A stretch of DNA of 64,000 bases from Leptospira sp. (GCA_009991425.1 JAACWH010000019.1:62001-126000); one strand, 5' to 3'; shown: positions 26,012 to 35,201, counted from the first letter of the stretch. Made by a program: numbers and translations. Notes: a model not told the origin generated them from the sequence alone.

Positions 26012-29000
26012 AGTATCCTTTCTCCTTTTGTTTAGATAGATGTGCATAGTTCAGCCCGGATCTTGTAATGAAGTCGCTAACCAGACCTGCATTTTGGAAT
26101 TGGATTCTCCCATCCTTTTGGAAGTAGAGGTGCTTCCAGGTATTTCCATAGAATTGGGGAGGGAAACTATAGCTTGATCTTTCATCATACTCCAAAAGTT
26201 CACTAGAAGTCTGGGTATGCAGATTGCAACTAATGGTTCCTACTCTACGATCGTAGTAATGTATAAAATGTTCATTTATGGAGACAGGTGATTTAGCTAC
26301 TGTATGTCTTTGGTCGTTTTCAATAAGATCAGAACAATAGTCTTCGGTAATGATTGTACCCCACCATCCTACTCCCGTCCAGCATTCTGTTCCCATAGAT
26401 TGAATTGGTTTCCCAATTGGATTCCAAGAACTATCCCTGCAATCTTCAGGCAATACATCTTGGTAGAACTGTTCGAAACTTCGATTTTGGGCTTGGTATT
26501 CAGGCATTGCAGACGTGAACCAAAAGTGTTCTATTGCAGGGGAGGAAAATGCATCCACCCTTGTGTAATCAATGACTCCCATATCCTTGTTTTCTTTGCC
26601 TATAGGGTTCCAAAGTATATTTGTAGAGTAAAGTGGAGTTGATTCTTCTAAAAAATCCAGCCAGTCAATTCCATATTCATCTGTCCAAGTTAGCTCATTT
26701 GTCTCGAAAGTGTTGGCTTGGGTATTGGTATAATTAATCTTGGGTTGATCAGGTTCTTGGTTTTCCTTCTTCCAAGTAACAGCTAATGCCTCAGTCGGTA
26801 CATATTGGGCTTGGAAGGATTCAATGGATTTGGATTTGTCCAATTCTAAGATATCTGTTTTTTCCGTTCGATACTTAGGTTGGATATTGAGTGCTTGTAT
26901 GTTGGAAGCAAGGTTGAGATCCTGTTGGATGATATTGGAAACATTGGCAATGCATTGTAAATTCTCTAATGTTTCATCGCTTTTTTGTATAGTAAATGAG
27001 CCAAAGAGAGCTGTATCATAGGGATTCCATAACTCTAAACCTTTGGTTAATCCATTCAAGCCGTGTAGATCCACCAATTCCCAATAGTTCTCTTGGGTGA
27101 CACCAAGCCCAAGAACGATGGGTGTGATGTCTTGTAGTTTTGCAGGGTAGGGAAGGTGTTGAATCGTATGAATGAGATTGGATCTTCCGATACTGACACG
27201 ATCATGGAATCTCGTTTGATTATTAATAGATCCATTGTTCCGGATAATTGTTCGAAAGCTATCGACGCAAGCGTCTTCTAAATCATAAAGAAAACTCGAA
27301 ATGGCTACAGTTTGGTTGCTATCAAAATCATCTTTAAAAATTATAGTATTGAGATAAGTATTAAATGATAACCCTTTGAACATATCAAAAGTAGAGTGTG
27401 GTGTATAATTTCCTCCGACTTCATCGTGAACTAAAAACGAAGATTCAAAATAACCTGAATGAAGGTTTGCTTCAATATTATTGCAACCAACACAATAATT
27501 CATATTAGCATTGAGGATAAATTCAAAGTAGTTGGCAATGCCTTCATGCATCTTGCCATATTCTGACCTCCGTGGGTTAACTCCTTGGACTACATCTTCC
27601 GCATATTTGCTGATCTGCTCTCTGTATTTACTTTCTCCAATTAAGGAGCAGTGGGCAATGTGTGAGAATTCGTGAACCACTGTTAGGAAATTATCATACT
27701 TATCTAAATAGATATCATAGGTCATGAAGGGAGCTGCAAGAGTCAATATTTTTGGTGCAAATAATGCAGCCTTGTGGTAGTCTTGCAAGTGAATGATCTG
27801 TCCGCAGGGTGCAAATGCTCCAGCAATTCTTTTGCTTTGGCCTAACCCAAGTTGTTCAAATACTTCCGGAGTTTCCCACTCAGCTGGATTCATGAGTCCA
27901 CCTTGGAATACGTTGACACGTTTGGTAAAGATTCCTAGCTTATGGATTGCTTCAATATGGGCAAATTGGATCATAGCCGCAGTTTGGGAGAATTGATTCT
28001 TTATCTGAATATAATAAGGAAAATCTCTAGGCTTAAATTGCCCTGCACATATTACCTTGGGGAATATTCCATTGTCTGTTACCTTAGAATATGCATTATC
28101 TAAATTATAGCACAGGTTATAAGAAATTGCTGTGCCAATAATCGGCACAGTAGCTTGCAAATTTTTATTGAAGATTCCATTCAAGTAGGTTGTACTTCTT
28201 TGTGTAAGTAAATCAAAAGGATTGAAGTCTTGTAGATCGCCTGGAAGTTGTGGTCCAACGCGAAATTCAATTGGCGTCCAGTCTAAGGTCATCTTTCTAT
28301 CTTGCCTTTTGAATTGGAATACCTTACCATTCGCATCTAATACCTCGATGATTCCTCGTAGAGGTTTATACTGGGATAGTTTTAATTTATCTCTTAGCCA
28401 CTTGGGGGGTTTCAATCGGTCTCGTATCCACTTAGGTGGGGTGAAGGCATTTTGAAGAAATTCAGAAGGCTTAAATTTCATTCTGTCTCTTAAATCTTGG
28501 GGGATACTCAATCGATTTAAATCAAACTTTAAGCGACTTGTTAGTTGTGCTGTAGCTTTGATCACTCCTATTCGAACTTTGTTCCAAACATTGGAAAAAA
28601 TCCTTGTTAGCCCACCTCTGAGTGCTCCGAAGATTGCAAATTGGTAATTGCCATTTGGTTCTCTAAATCGTTGCAATTTTAAGTAGGCTTGGCTGTCTTT
28701 AACCTTCCATTCATTTGCTTCTTTATGGAGTTGATCCGTGTAATCTTGCAATTGTTCGTTGGACATACTTAAATCGAAATTGAGCAAAGCAAGCTCTTCG
28801 TATTTTAATTCTTTTAGAATTTCAATAGCTTGGAAGAGTTCATTCATTAAGATAAAATTGTAATGATAACCAGTTAGAATAACATATACAAAACCACCTT
28901 CTGTATATTCTGACCAATCAATATGCCCAACTAATTCTTGATTCGTCGGATGGTAGGTCATCCCTTCTACCTCAAAGTAAGGGAATGCAGAATATGGTAC

Positions 29001-29534
29001 AATCAATTCTTTTAAATATTGGAGCTCAACACTCGATGATATAAATATTCTAGCATGGTAAACAGAAGGTTCTTCAATATTTTGCTGTAGTATTTTTTTA
29101 TCAAGGTTTTCTATTTGAATTTTATCCCTCAATTGAATGGTTTCTTCTGGCGAATGAGGAAGGGGAATTGCATTTGAGGCATCAATTTGAACCGCATCTT
29201 CTGATTTAAAGTCGGTTATATTTAAATCCTCTGAAGTCTCATCTTCTTCGCTTGGCGTGAATAAAAGCCAGTTAACTAAATAACCTTTAGCGACTGGATG
29301 GTCAGTGGACCACACATCTACTTCTGTGCTCGACAAATCTTTGTCATCAGTAGGTGTTGTATTATTGGTAAGAGGGTTTACAGCGATTTTATCTCCGTAT
29401 TCCCAAGGCATTAAAAGAAGCAAAGTCTGATTTGGTTCTTCTTGGGCAATACAAGAAGAAAACATTAAGAAAAAGTATGAAAAAAGTATGAAAAAAGTAT
29501 GGAAAAAGTAGTTCCGCTGATTTTCTTTCTTCAT
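25986..29534 (-). CDS. large lipoprotein with HExxH zinc-metallopeptidase motif
   Basis: 1182 residues, the largest protein in the window. The signal peptide ends at LMFSSC (Cys about 28), giving a surface or periplasmic lipoprotein. A zinc-peptidase motif HEFSH is at 621-625 (preceded by TVV), and Glu664 in HEGIANYFE, 43 residues later, could be the third ligand as in gluzincins. Residues 366-385 hold two copies of a decapeptide PPKW[IL]RD[RK]LK. WNPIGK occurs at 975 and 1037, each followed by MG. Many Cys residues surround the catalytic zone. No named peptidase family was recognised. It is the first gene of a seven-gene overlapping set; a secreted protease function is inferred from the motif only. 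Confidence 0.8.
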   Translation of the reverse strand: MKKENQRNYFFHTFFILFSYFFLMFSSCIAQEEPNQTLLLLMPWEYGDKIAVNPLTNNTTPTDDKDLSSTEVDVWSTDHPVAKGYLVNWLLFTPSEEDETSEDLNITDFKSEDAVQIDASNAIPLPHSPEETIQLRDKIQIENLDKKILQQNIEEPSVYHARIFISSSVELQYLKELIVPYSAFPYFEVEGMTYHPTNQELVGHIDWSEYTEGGFVYVILTGYHYNFILMNELFQAIEILKELKYEELALLNFDLSMSNEQLQDYTDQLHKEANEWKVKDSQAYLKLQRFREPNGNYQFAIFGALRGGLTRIFSNVWNKVRIGVIKATAQLTSRLKFDLNRLSIPQDLRDRMKFKPSEFLQNAFTPPKWIRDRLKPPKWLRDKLKLSQYKPLRGIIEVLDANGKVFQFKRQDRKMTLDWTPIEFRVGPQLPGDLQDFNPFDLLTQRSTTYLNGIFNKNLQATVPIIGTAISYNLCYNLDNAYSKVTDNGIFPKVICAGQFKPRDFPYYIQIKNQFSQTAAMIQFAHIEAIHKLGIFTKRVNVFQGGLMNPAEWETPEVFEQLGLGQSKRIAGAFAPCGQIIHLQDYHKAALFAPKILTLAAPFMTYDIYLDKYDNFLTVVHEFSHIAHCSLIGESKYREQISKYAEDVVQGVNPRRSEYGKMHEGIANYFEFILNANMNYCVGCNNIEANLHSGYFESSFLVHDEVGGNYTPHSTFDMFKGLSFNTYLNTIIFKDDFDSNQTVAISSFLYDLEDACVDSFRTIIRNNGSINNQTRFHDRVSIGRSNLIHTIQHLPYPAKLQDITPIVLGLGVTQENYWELVDLHGLNGLTKGLELWNPYDTALFGSFTIQKSDETLENLQCIANVSNIIQQDLNLASNIQALNIQPKYRTEKTDILELDKSKSIESFQAQYVPTEALAVTWKKENQEPDQPKINYTNTQANTFETNELTWTDEYGIDWLDFLEESTPLYSTNILWNPIGKENKDMGVIDYTRVDAFSSPAIEHFWFTSAMPEYQAQNRSFEQFYQDVLPEDCRDSSWNPIGKPIQSMGTECWTGVGWWGTIITEDYCSDLIENDQRHTVAKSPVSINEHFIHYYDRRVGTISCNLHTQTSSELLEYDERSSYSFPPQFYGNTWKHLYFQKDGRIQFQNAGLVSDFITRSGLNYAHLSKQKEKGYFEYFIKSN

Positions 29535-29556
29535 TCTAATGTAAAACCGTCCAAAT

Positions 29557-29586
29557 ATTAAAGAATCGTTAGTTGTACAAAGTAAA
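29557..29586 (-). promoter_or_regulatory. candidate promoter of the HExxH-lipoprotein operon
   Basis: On the minus strand TTTACT (29581-29586) and TTTAAT (29557-29562) are separated by 18 bases and lie about 22 bases before the ATG at 29534. It overlaps the candidate plus-strand promoter at 29573-29599, so the two divergent starts may compete. No ribosome binding site is obvious for the large gene. Confidence 0.35.
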
Positions 29587-29599
29587 CTGTTAGTATAAT
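29573..29599 (+). promoter_or_regulatory. candidate promoter of the small membrane protein gene
   Basis: A consensus TATAAT (29594-29599) lies 17 bases before the ATG at 29617. The best -35-like hexamer is TTGTAC (29573-29578) with a short 15-base spacer, so this is a weak or activator-dependent promoter if real. Confidence 0.35.
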
Positions 29600-29616
29600 G
29601 GGGTCAAACATTTTTT

Positions 29617-29913
29617 ATGTGTTATATTCTTATTCAAAATTGGGTCACTTGGCTTTTCTCTTTGGCAACATTTGGGATTTATGGTTGCTATTTTTTATTA
29701 GATCTTTTTACAGTAAATGGCTACCAATTTGTTTTGAATAAAACTCATTATTTAATTGAAATTAGTGCAGTTTTTCTTCAAATACTATCAATTATTTTTT
29801 ATTTTAGTTCTGTTTTTGGTTGCATGAAGAGCAATCGTTTATCGTATTTCATCTTATTTATATCATTTGTAATGATTACTATTTCTTCTATACTTGAATG
29901 TGAATTAGAATAG
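29617..29913 (+). CDS. small membrane protein of unknown function
   Basis: 98 residues with three hydrophobic segments (about 8-30, 45-65 and 74-92) and a few polar turns. No family recognised. It is supported by a perfect TATAAT box just upstream and by occupying an otherwise empty gap between two minus-strand genes; no good ribosome binding site is seen. It may be a real small membrane protein or a chance open frame in AT-rich DNA. Convergent with the alkyltransferase-like gene. Confidence 0.45.
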   Translation: MCYILIQNWVTWLFSLATFGIYGCYFLLDLFTVNGYQFVLNKTHYLIEISAVFLQILSIIFYFSSVFGCMKSNRLSYFILFISFVMITISSILECELE

Positions 29914-29953
29914 ATTTGAATACTAATTAAATTTTAGAGAATTTGGAAGATCA

Positions 29954-30277
29954 TCAGGGCCAACCAAACATCTTCCAGTCAACTTTATCATCTTCTTGGA
30001 ATACTATCCCTTCCGACTCGAGTAATTTCCTTTGTAAGGTTGCTCGGGTTGTATCAGACTTAAAGCTAATTCTACCTTCGGAGTTGATCACTCTTTGCCA
30101 AGGTATTTCTTGCTCTTGGTCTTTTTTCAAAGCATTCAAGGCGTATCCTACTGCACGAGCTGCCCGTGGACTTCCCGCAAGAACAGCTATTCTACCATAG
30201 CTACTTACCTTTCCTTTTGGAATGGACTTTATTATCTTATAAACTATTTCATAAAAATTTGAAGGTTCTTCTTTCAT
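29954..30277 (-). CDS. alkyltransferase-like (ATL) DNA-binding protein, MGMT family
   Basis: 107 residues, corresponding to the C-terminal DNA-binding domain of O6-alkylguanine-DNA alkyltransferases. The helix-turn-helix region has GKVSSYGRIAVLAGSPRAARAVGYAL with the arginine finger. Where active enzymes have PCHRV, this protein has PWQRV: Trp60 replaces the acceptor Cys. That substitution defines the ATL group, which binds O6-alkylguanine without repairing it and hands the lesion to nucleotide excision repair. The size and motif fit E. coli YbaZ/Atl1-type proteins. Single gene, divergent from the DUF455 gene 64 bases away. Confidence 0.9.
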   Translation of the reverse strand: MKEEPSNFYEIVYKIIKSIPKGKVSSYGRIAVLAGSPRAARAVGYALNALKKDQEQEIPWQRVINSEGRISFKSDTTRATLQRKLLESEGIVFQEDDKVDWKMFGWP

Positions 30278-30341
30278 TTAAGGTTTTTGCATATTGTAAA
30301 AAAAACTAGATGAATCCACCGAATCGAATAATCTATCCACA

Positions 30342-31199
30342 GTGGACAGATTAGTAGAATATTGCAAGATGATCTTAGGATCTCCTGATCTAAAAGATAA
30401 ATTGATTCGATACTCCGATTGGAAGATGGATGAGGATGAAGCTTATCTCGTTGAAGACAAAGATGCAACGAAATTTTTCAATACCAACATTCCTGCTCGC
30501 TCACCAAGCATAATAATGTCTGATGCAAAATCTAAGATACCACGCTTGGAACATTTAAATTATCCAAGAAATATAGGTATTAGTCTGCATCATTTTGCAA
30601 ACCATGAATTGATGGCGATAGAGATTTTTGCTTGGGGAATATTGAAATTTCCGAATGCAGGTAGGGGTGTTTTACATGGATTTCTGAAATCTATGCAAGA
30701 AGAGCAAGAGCACTTTCAAATGTATGAAAAACGTATGAACGAATTAGGAGTTCAGTTCGGAGACAAACCTTTAAATCGACTTTTCTGGAAGCAGATTGAA
30801 AAGATGCAGACCTTGGAAAAATTCACAGCTGTTCTCTCGATTTCGTTTGAAGGAGCTAATTTAGATTATACGCAAGTCTATAAGAAAGCACTAGAGTTTC
30901 ATGGTGATATGGCAACAGCAGAAATTATTGAAAAAGTCTACCAAGATGAAATCAAACATGTGAAACGAGGGCTAGCTGTATTTAATCGTTCTCAACCAGA
31001 TGACATAGATGATTGGACATACTTCAATTCTTTGTTAGAGTATCCTTTTACTCCAAGACGTGCAAAAGGTTATATGTATTACCCAGAGACTCGTATAAAA
31101 GCTGGTTTTAGCGAACATTTTGTTCAAAAGCTCGGTGATTATGAAGATGAATATACTGGTAGGGTTAATAAAAGCTCCTTGGAAAAAGTAGGAATTTAA
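30342..31199 (+). CDS. DUF455 family ferritin-like protein
   Basis: 285 residues, all-helical. The DUF455 core has HHFANHELMAIEIFAWGILKFP (split here as HHFANHELMA then IEIFAW), MQEEQEHFQMYEKRM and YQDEIKHVKRG. These Glu/His pairs are arranged as in ferritin-like di-iron carboxylate proteins, suggesting a metal site, although the family reaction is not established to my knowledge. The GTG start at 30342 has no clear ribosome binding site; the next in-frame ATG is codon 10. The CXXCH protein gene follows after 42 bases and may be co-transcribed. Confidence 0.85.
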   Translation: MDRLVEYCKMILGSPDLKDKLIRYSDWKMDEDEAYLVEDKDATKFFNTNIPARSPSIIMSDAKSKIPRLEHLNYPRNIGISLHHFANHELMAIEIFAWGILKFPNAGRGVLHGFLKSMQEEQEHFQMYEKRMNELGVQFGDKPLNRLFWKQIEKMQTLEKFTAVLSISFEGANLDYTQVYKKALEFHGDMATAEIIEKVYQDEIKHVKRGLAVFNRSQPDDIDDWTYFNSLLEYPFTPRRAKGYMYYPETRIKAGFSEHFVQKLGDYEDEYTGRVNKSSLEKVGI

Positions 31200-31241
31200 C
31201 TAATGCTTAGAATTTCAATACGTCTAAAATAAGAGGAAATT

Positions 31242-31673
31242 ATGAATCAAAAATATTTTGCAATTGCTCTACTAAGTATTTCTCTAGCACTTTTTGCTCA
31301 AGGAAAGTCGAAAGATGATCTAAGTGGAACTAAATCTAATCAAGTAAAAAATTCTAAAACTGAAATAACAAATCTTCATGATTTCATGGAAGATTATACG
31401 AAAGAAGCAATGAAGCATTTCAAGAAGACAGGGGATAATTCATATCTTAGCCAAATTGTGAAAGAGATTCCTTCTCTTGCTATCGATAAAGAAAGAGAAG
31501 ATTGGCAAATGATAGTGGATGAATCCTTAGCTGAGAACAAGCCTGAGAATTCTTGTAAATCCTGTCATGATTTATACAAAAAGCCTTATAAGAAAAGCTA
31601 TCGCAAAAGAGAAATATCTGTTCCAGCTAATTTAGTTGGCTTAGACAAAGAAATTAGAAAAAATCGGAAGTAA
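31242..31673 (+). CDS. exported protein with a single CXXCH motif
   Basis: 143 residues with a signal peptide (about 1-20, ending LFAQG) and a ribosome binding site AGAGG before the ATG. The mature chain is Lys-rich and helical, and near residue 105 has CKSCH, the covalent haem attachment motif of c-type cytochromes. The C-terminal region is basic. One CXXCH plus a helical chain would fit a small monohaem cytochrome; an axial Met or second His was not identified with confidence. The CcmH-like gene at 43276 hints at a cytochrome c maturation pathway in this organism. It could also be a chance CXXCH. Confidence 0.65.
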   Translation: MNQKYFAIALLSISLALFAQGKSKDDLSGTKSNQVKNSKTEITNLHDFMEDYTKEAMKHFKKTGDNSYLSQIVKEIPSLAIDKEREDWQMIVDESLAENKPENSCKSCHDLYKKPYKKSYRKREISVPANLVGLDKEIRKNRK

Positions 31674-31680
31674 TTTTTCT

Positions 31681-33093
31681 TTAAAATAATTTCCCTGGGT
31701 TTAAGATTCCATTTGGATCAAAGATTTTTTTGATAGCTTTCATGGAATCTATTTCAGTCTGCGATCGAGAAAAGCCTAGGAAATCTTTCTTAAGTAAGCC
31801 TATGCCATGTTCGGCGGAGATAGATCCGTGGTATTTTTGAATCAAATGGAACATATCTGGATCTACTGATTTGCATTTAACAAAAAATTCTTCCTTCTCC
31901 ATTCCCTCTGGCATGAGTATATTCAAATGAAGATTGCCATCTCCTACATGACCAAAGAGTGCAATCTGAAATCCAGGGTATTTTGAATTCAATAAGGCTT
32001 CCATTTCTTGTATGAATGCTTCCATATTCCGCAATGGTAGGGAAATATCATTCTTGTGAACTGTATTGTGCAGTGAGAGACTTTCTGAGATTCCTTCTCT
32101 GTATTTCCAAAAGGTTTCATTCTGTCGTGAATTCTGCGCAATGCTTCCATCAACGATCAATTCTTCATTGGTAATAGTCTCAAGTATGCCAAATAACTTT
32201 TCTTCATCATTTTCTCCGCTTACTTCATATTCCATCAATACATAGTAAGGTGATTGATCGGAAAATGGAGAAGGAACTCCCAAGTGTTCTTTGACTTTTT
32301 CCAAACAAAATTCTGTAAAAAATTCAAAAGCAAGAAGCGGAAGCGGAGATTCATGGGTTTTCTTAAAGATTTCTAAAATTGACTTAAAATCAGGGACGGC
32401 AACTAATATTACACGTATTTCTTTGGGTGGAGAAGTGAGTTTAAGAGTACATTCTGTTATGATTCCTAAAGTTCCCTCTGAACCTATGAAAAGATGTTTC
32501 AGATCGTAGCCTGTATTATTTTTTAAAATTTCGCCGTTGAATCTAAGTATTTCTCCATTACCTGTTACAACAGTTAGGCCTAGAACCCAATCACGAACCA
32601 GTCCGTAGCGAACAACTCGCACCCCACCTGCATTCGTTGCGATATTTCCACCAATATGCGATGAACCAGTTGCTGCAAAATCTACAGGATAGTAAAAGCC
32701 TCGCTCTTCGGCTTCCTTATGCAATGTCTTGGTTATCATACCTGCTTGCACTGTGATAGAACCCAAGAAGGGATCGGCCTCAACCACACGGTTCATCTTA
32801 TTCAGTGATATAACAATTTCAGAATTCTTGGCTACAGCACCGCCTGCATAACCAGTTCTGCCGCCTGAAGGAACTACTGAGATTTTGTTCTTATTCGCAT
32901 AATCAATGATTGCTGCAACATCTTCAGTTGTCTCAGGGAATACCAGAATCTGGTATTCTGGTTTATAGGTCTTTGTGCGATCGAGACCAAAAGAATCGAA
33001 AGTCGCCTCGTCCATCTTACCATCTTGTTTCCAAATTACCTTTGATTCTCCGATTTTTTCTGATAGTTCTTTCTTTGTAGTTTCAAAATTCAT
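31681..33093 (-). CDS. FAD-linked oxidase (GlcD/D-2-hydroxyacid dehydrogenase type)
   Basis: 470 residues. The FAD-binding PCMH domain (about 35-215) has PSGGRTGYAGGAV and the flavin-contact stretch GSSHIGGNIATNAGGVRVVRYG. The C-terminal FAD-linked oxidase domain (about 225-470) has FGHVGDGNLHLNIL and SAEHGIGLLKK, and ends with FDPNGILNPGKLF. This is the layout of GlcD, D-lactate dehydrogenase and D-2-hydroxyglutarate dehydrogenase; the substrate cannot be decided from sequence alone. No GlcE/GlcF partner adjoins it. The start ATG 33093 has no strong upstream site, but the N-terminus aligns well with the family. Confidence 0.92.
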   Translation of the reverse strand: MNFETTKKELSEKIGESKVIWKQDGKMDEATFDSFGLDRTKTYKPEYQILVFPETTEDVAAIIDYANKNKISVVPSGGRTGYAGGAVAKNSEIVISLNKMNRVVEADPFLGSITVQAGMITKTLHKEAEERGFYYPVDFAATGSSHIGGNIATNAGGVRVVRYGLVRDWVLGLTVVTGNGEILRFNGEILKNNTGYDLKHLFIGSEGTLGIITECTLKLTSPPKEIRVILVAVPDFKSILEIFKKTHESPLPLLAFEFFTEFCLEKVKEHLGVPSPFSDQSPYYVLMEYEVSGENDEEKLFGILETITNEELIVDGSIAQNSRQNETFWKYREGISESLSLHNTVHKNDISLPLRNMEAFIQEMEALLNSKYPGFQIALFGHVGDGNLHLNILMPEGMEKEEFFVKCKSVDPDMFHLIQKYHGSISAEHGIGLLKKDFLGFSRSQTEIDSMKAIKKIFDPNGILNPGKLF

Positions 33094-33140
33094 AATTGAA
33101 AATTCCTTTATTACTTCGCTTAAATTTTTATTCTAATTTC

Positions 33141-35201
33141 TTAAAGATTAACCATGTCTACTTGAGCATTGATTGCTTGCTTTCCTTTAGGAGGATACAA
33201 GCGAATGTATGATCCATCTGATTGTAAGACTCTGGCAGAAGTATTGTCTTTAAGTTGTAGATTGACAATTTTTTTAATTTTATCTTTGTTTTTATCATCA
33301 AGAATTGGGAACATAACTTCAATTCTACGAAGAAAATTTCTTGGCATACAATCTGCTGAGGCTAAGAAATACTTCGGATCTCCTCCATTGGAGAAGAAAT
33401 AAATTCTTGAGTGTTCCAAATACCTTCCTATGATGGAGCGGACTTTGATATTTTCAGAGACTCCTGGAATTCCCGGTTTAAGACAGCAGATCCCTCTGAT
33501 GATAAGGTCAATTTCTACGCCAGCTTGGCTTGCCTTATAGAGAGCAATAATCACATCTGGATCAACGAGTGAGTTCATTTTGAACATGATAGAGGAAGGC
33601 TTTCCTTTCTTTGCAAAATTTATTTCCTCATTGATTAATTCCAGAAAAGTTTCCTTGAGATAGATGGGAGCCGCAAAGATCTTATTCATCTTTGGCATTT
33701 TTGCATTCGATGTGATCACATTGAAAAGCAAAGCTACATCTTCTGTGATCTCAGGATTATTGGTAAATAAACTTAAGTCGGTATAGAACCTTGCTGTTGT
33801 AGAATTATAATTTCCTGTACCAAGATGCGCGTAACGATTGAGGATATCATCTTCTTTACGTACAATTAGTAACATCTTACAATGGATTTTTAATCCAACA
33901 ATTCCGTATACTACGTGTACTCCCGAGTCTTCTAATTTTTTCGCCCAACGAATGTTACGCTCTTCATCAAATCTAGCTTTCAGCTCCACGAGAACAGTTA
34001 CCTGTTTGCCATTTTCAGCTGCCTCTGAGAGATATTGTATAATAGGGCTGTCTCCACTTGTTCTATATAAGGTCATTTTGATCGCAAGAACTTTAGAGTC
34101 CGCAGATGCTTTCTTGAGCATGTCCTCTATCGATTTAAAACTTTCATAGGGATGGTGGAGTAGTTTATCACTTTTTCTTATATTTTGAAAGATGTTATCT
34201 AAACTCTTACCGTAAAACCCAGTTTTGGCGGCAGGAAAAGTAAATTTAAGATGGGAAGTTGCAGCCTTCTCTACACTATAGAAATACATAAGATCGCCTA
34301 GATTGAGTAAACCCTCTACTTCATAGAGTTGGTGTTCTTCTATAGCAAGTAGACTCTTTAGTAGTTCACGAATTCTCCCTGAACCTGTCATTACATCAAG
34401 ACGAATCGCATCTCCCCACATACGATTTTTAAGCTCCGTCTTCATGACAGAAATAAGGTCTCCCGCGTTTTCCTCTTCATTGAAGGCAATATCTGCATCT
34501 CGAATAATTCGAAATGGATGGATTTCTTTTACTTTCATTCCATAAAAAAGGTCGCTTAAATGAAGTTTGATGATCTCCTCTAAAGGAAAGAATCTTTTCT
34601 CATCACCCTTGTCAGGCAATTTTAAGAATCTTGGAAGTACGGATGGTACTTGGACTATAGCAAAAAGATCTCTCTTGCTTTTGTCATCATTAGCGTTCAA
34701 AATGATCGCAAGATTCAAAGTTCGATTTAGAATATGTGGGAAGGGGTGGGATGTATCAATTGCAAGTGGAGTCAGAATGGAAGATACATCTTTCTTATAA
34801 TATTCTTTTATTATTTTGATCTCTTCCTGGGTCAATTCCTCTGGATTTTGAATGAGGTTTATATTTTCTTTCTTCAGTAACTTGATCAGATCAGCTAAAG
34901 TTTTGTACTGTGCGAAAACAAAATCAGAAACTTTTTTGGAAAGAGAGGTGATAATTTCAGTTGTACTCTGCCCATTCAAAGAGCGTTCATCAGCTCCCGA
35001 ACTTTGTATATTGAGAAGCCCAGCAACACGAACCATAAAGAATTCATCTAGATTCGATTCTGTTATACAAAGAAATTTTAATCTTTCTAGGACGGGATTT
35101 GTTTCGCTCTGTGCTTCTTCCAGCACTCTAAAGTTAAAATCAACCCAAGACAGCTCTCTATCAAAGAAAATTTCTGGGTTGGACAGGTCAATCGTACTCA
35201 T
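33141..35201 (-). CDS. ppk1: polyphosphate kinase 1
   Basis: 686 residues from ATG 35201 (a TTG seven codons upstream is open), normal for Ppk1, which makes polyphosphate from ATP reversibly. The N-terminal block FFDRELSWVDFNFRVLEEA is characteristic. The autophosphorylated histidine lies in VGLKIHCKMLLI, and the second conserved histidine in GRYLEHSRIYFF. KMTLYRTSGDSPI and the arginine-rich NIRWAKKLE block are also present. All catalytic landmarks look intact. The gene is alone on its strand, divergent from fliD. No exopolyphosphatase gene is adjacent. Confidence 0.97.
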   Translation of the reverse strand: MSTIDLSNPEIFFDRELSWVDFNFRVLEEAQSETNPVLERLKFLCITESNLDEFFMVRVAGLLNIQSSGADERSLNGQSTTEIITSLSKKVSDFVFAQYKTLADLIKLLKKENINLIQNPEELTQEEIKIIKEYYKKDVSSILTPLAIDTSHPFPHILNRTLNLAIILNANDDKSKRDLFAIVQVPSVLPRFLKLPDKGDEKRFFPLEEIIKLHLSDLFYGMKVKEIHPFRIIRDADIAFNEEENAGDLISVMKTELKNRMWGDAIRLDVMTGSGRIRELLKSLLAIEEHQLYEVEGLLNLGDLMYFYSVEKAATSHLKFTFPAAKTGFYGKSLDNIFQNIRKSDKLLHHPYESFKSIEDMLKKASADSKVLAIKMTLYRTSGDSPIIQYLSEAAENGKQVTVLVELKARFDEERNIRWAKKLEDSGVHVVYGIVGLKIHCKMLLIVRKEDDILNRYAHLGTGNYNSTTARFYTDLSLFTNNPEITEDVALLFNVITSNAKMPKMNKIFAAPIYLKETFLELINEEINFAKKGKPSSIMFKMNSLVDPDVIIALYKASQAGVEIDLIIRGICCLKPGIPGVSENIKVRSIIGRYLEHSRIYFFSNGGDPKYFLASADCMPRNFLRRIEVMFPILDDKNKDKIKKIVNLQLKDNTSARVLQSDGSYIRLYPPKGKQAINAQVDMVNL

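Noticed and set aside
26304..26642. Plus-strand open frame of 112 codons inside the HExxH lipoprotein gene
   Set aside because: Fully antisense to a long continuous coding frame with a better-supported start and signal peptide.
29943..30200. Plus-strand open frame of 85 codons opposite the ATL gene
   Set aside because: Antisense to a clear MGMT-family protein; composition typical of a shadow frame.
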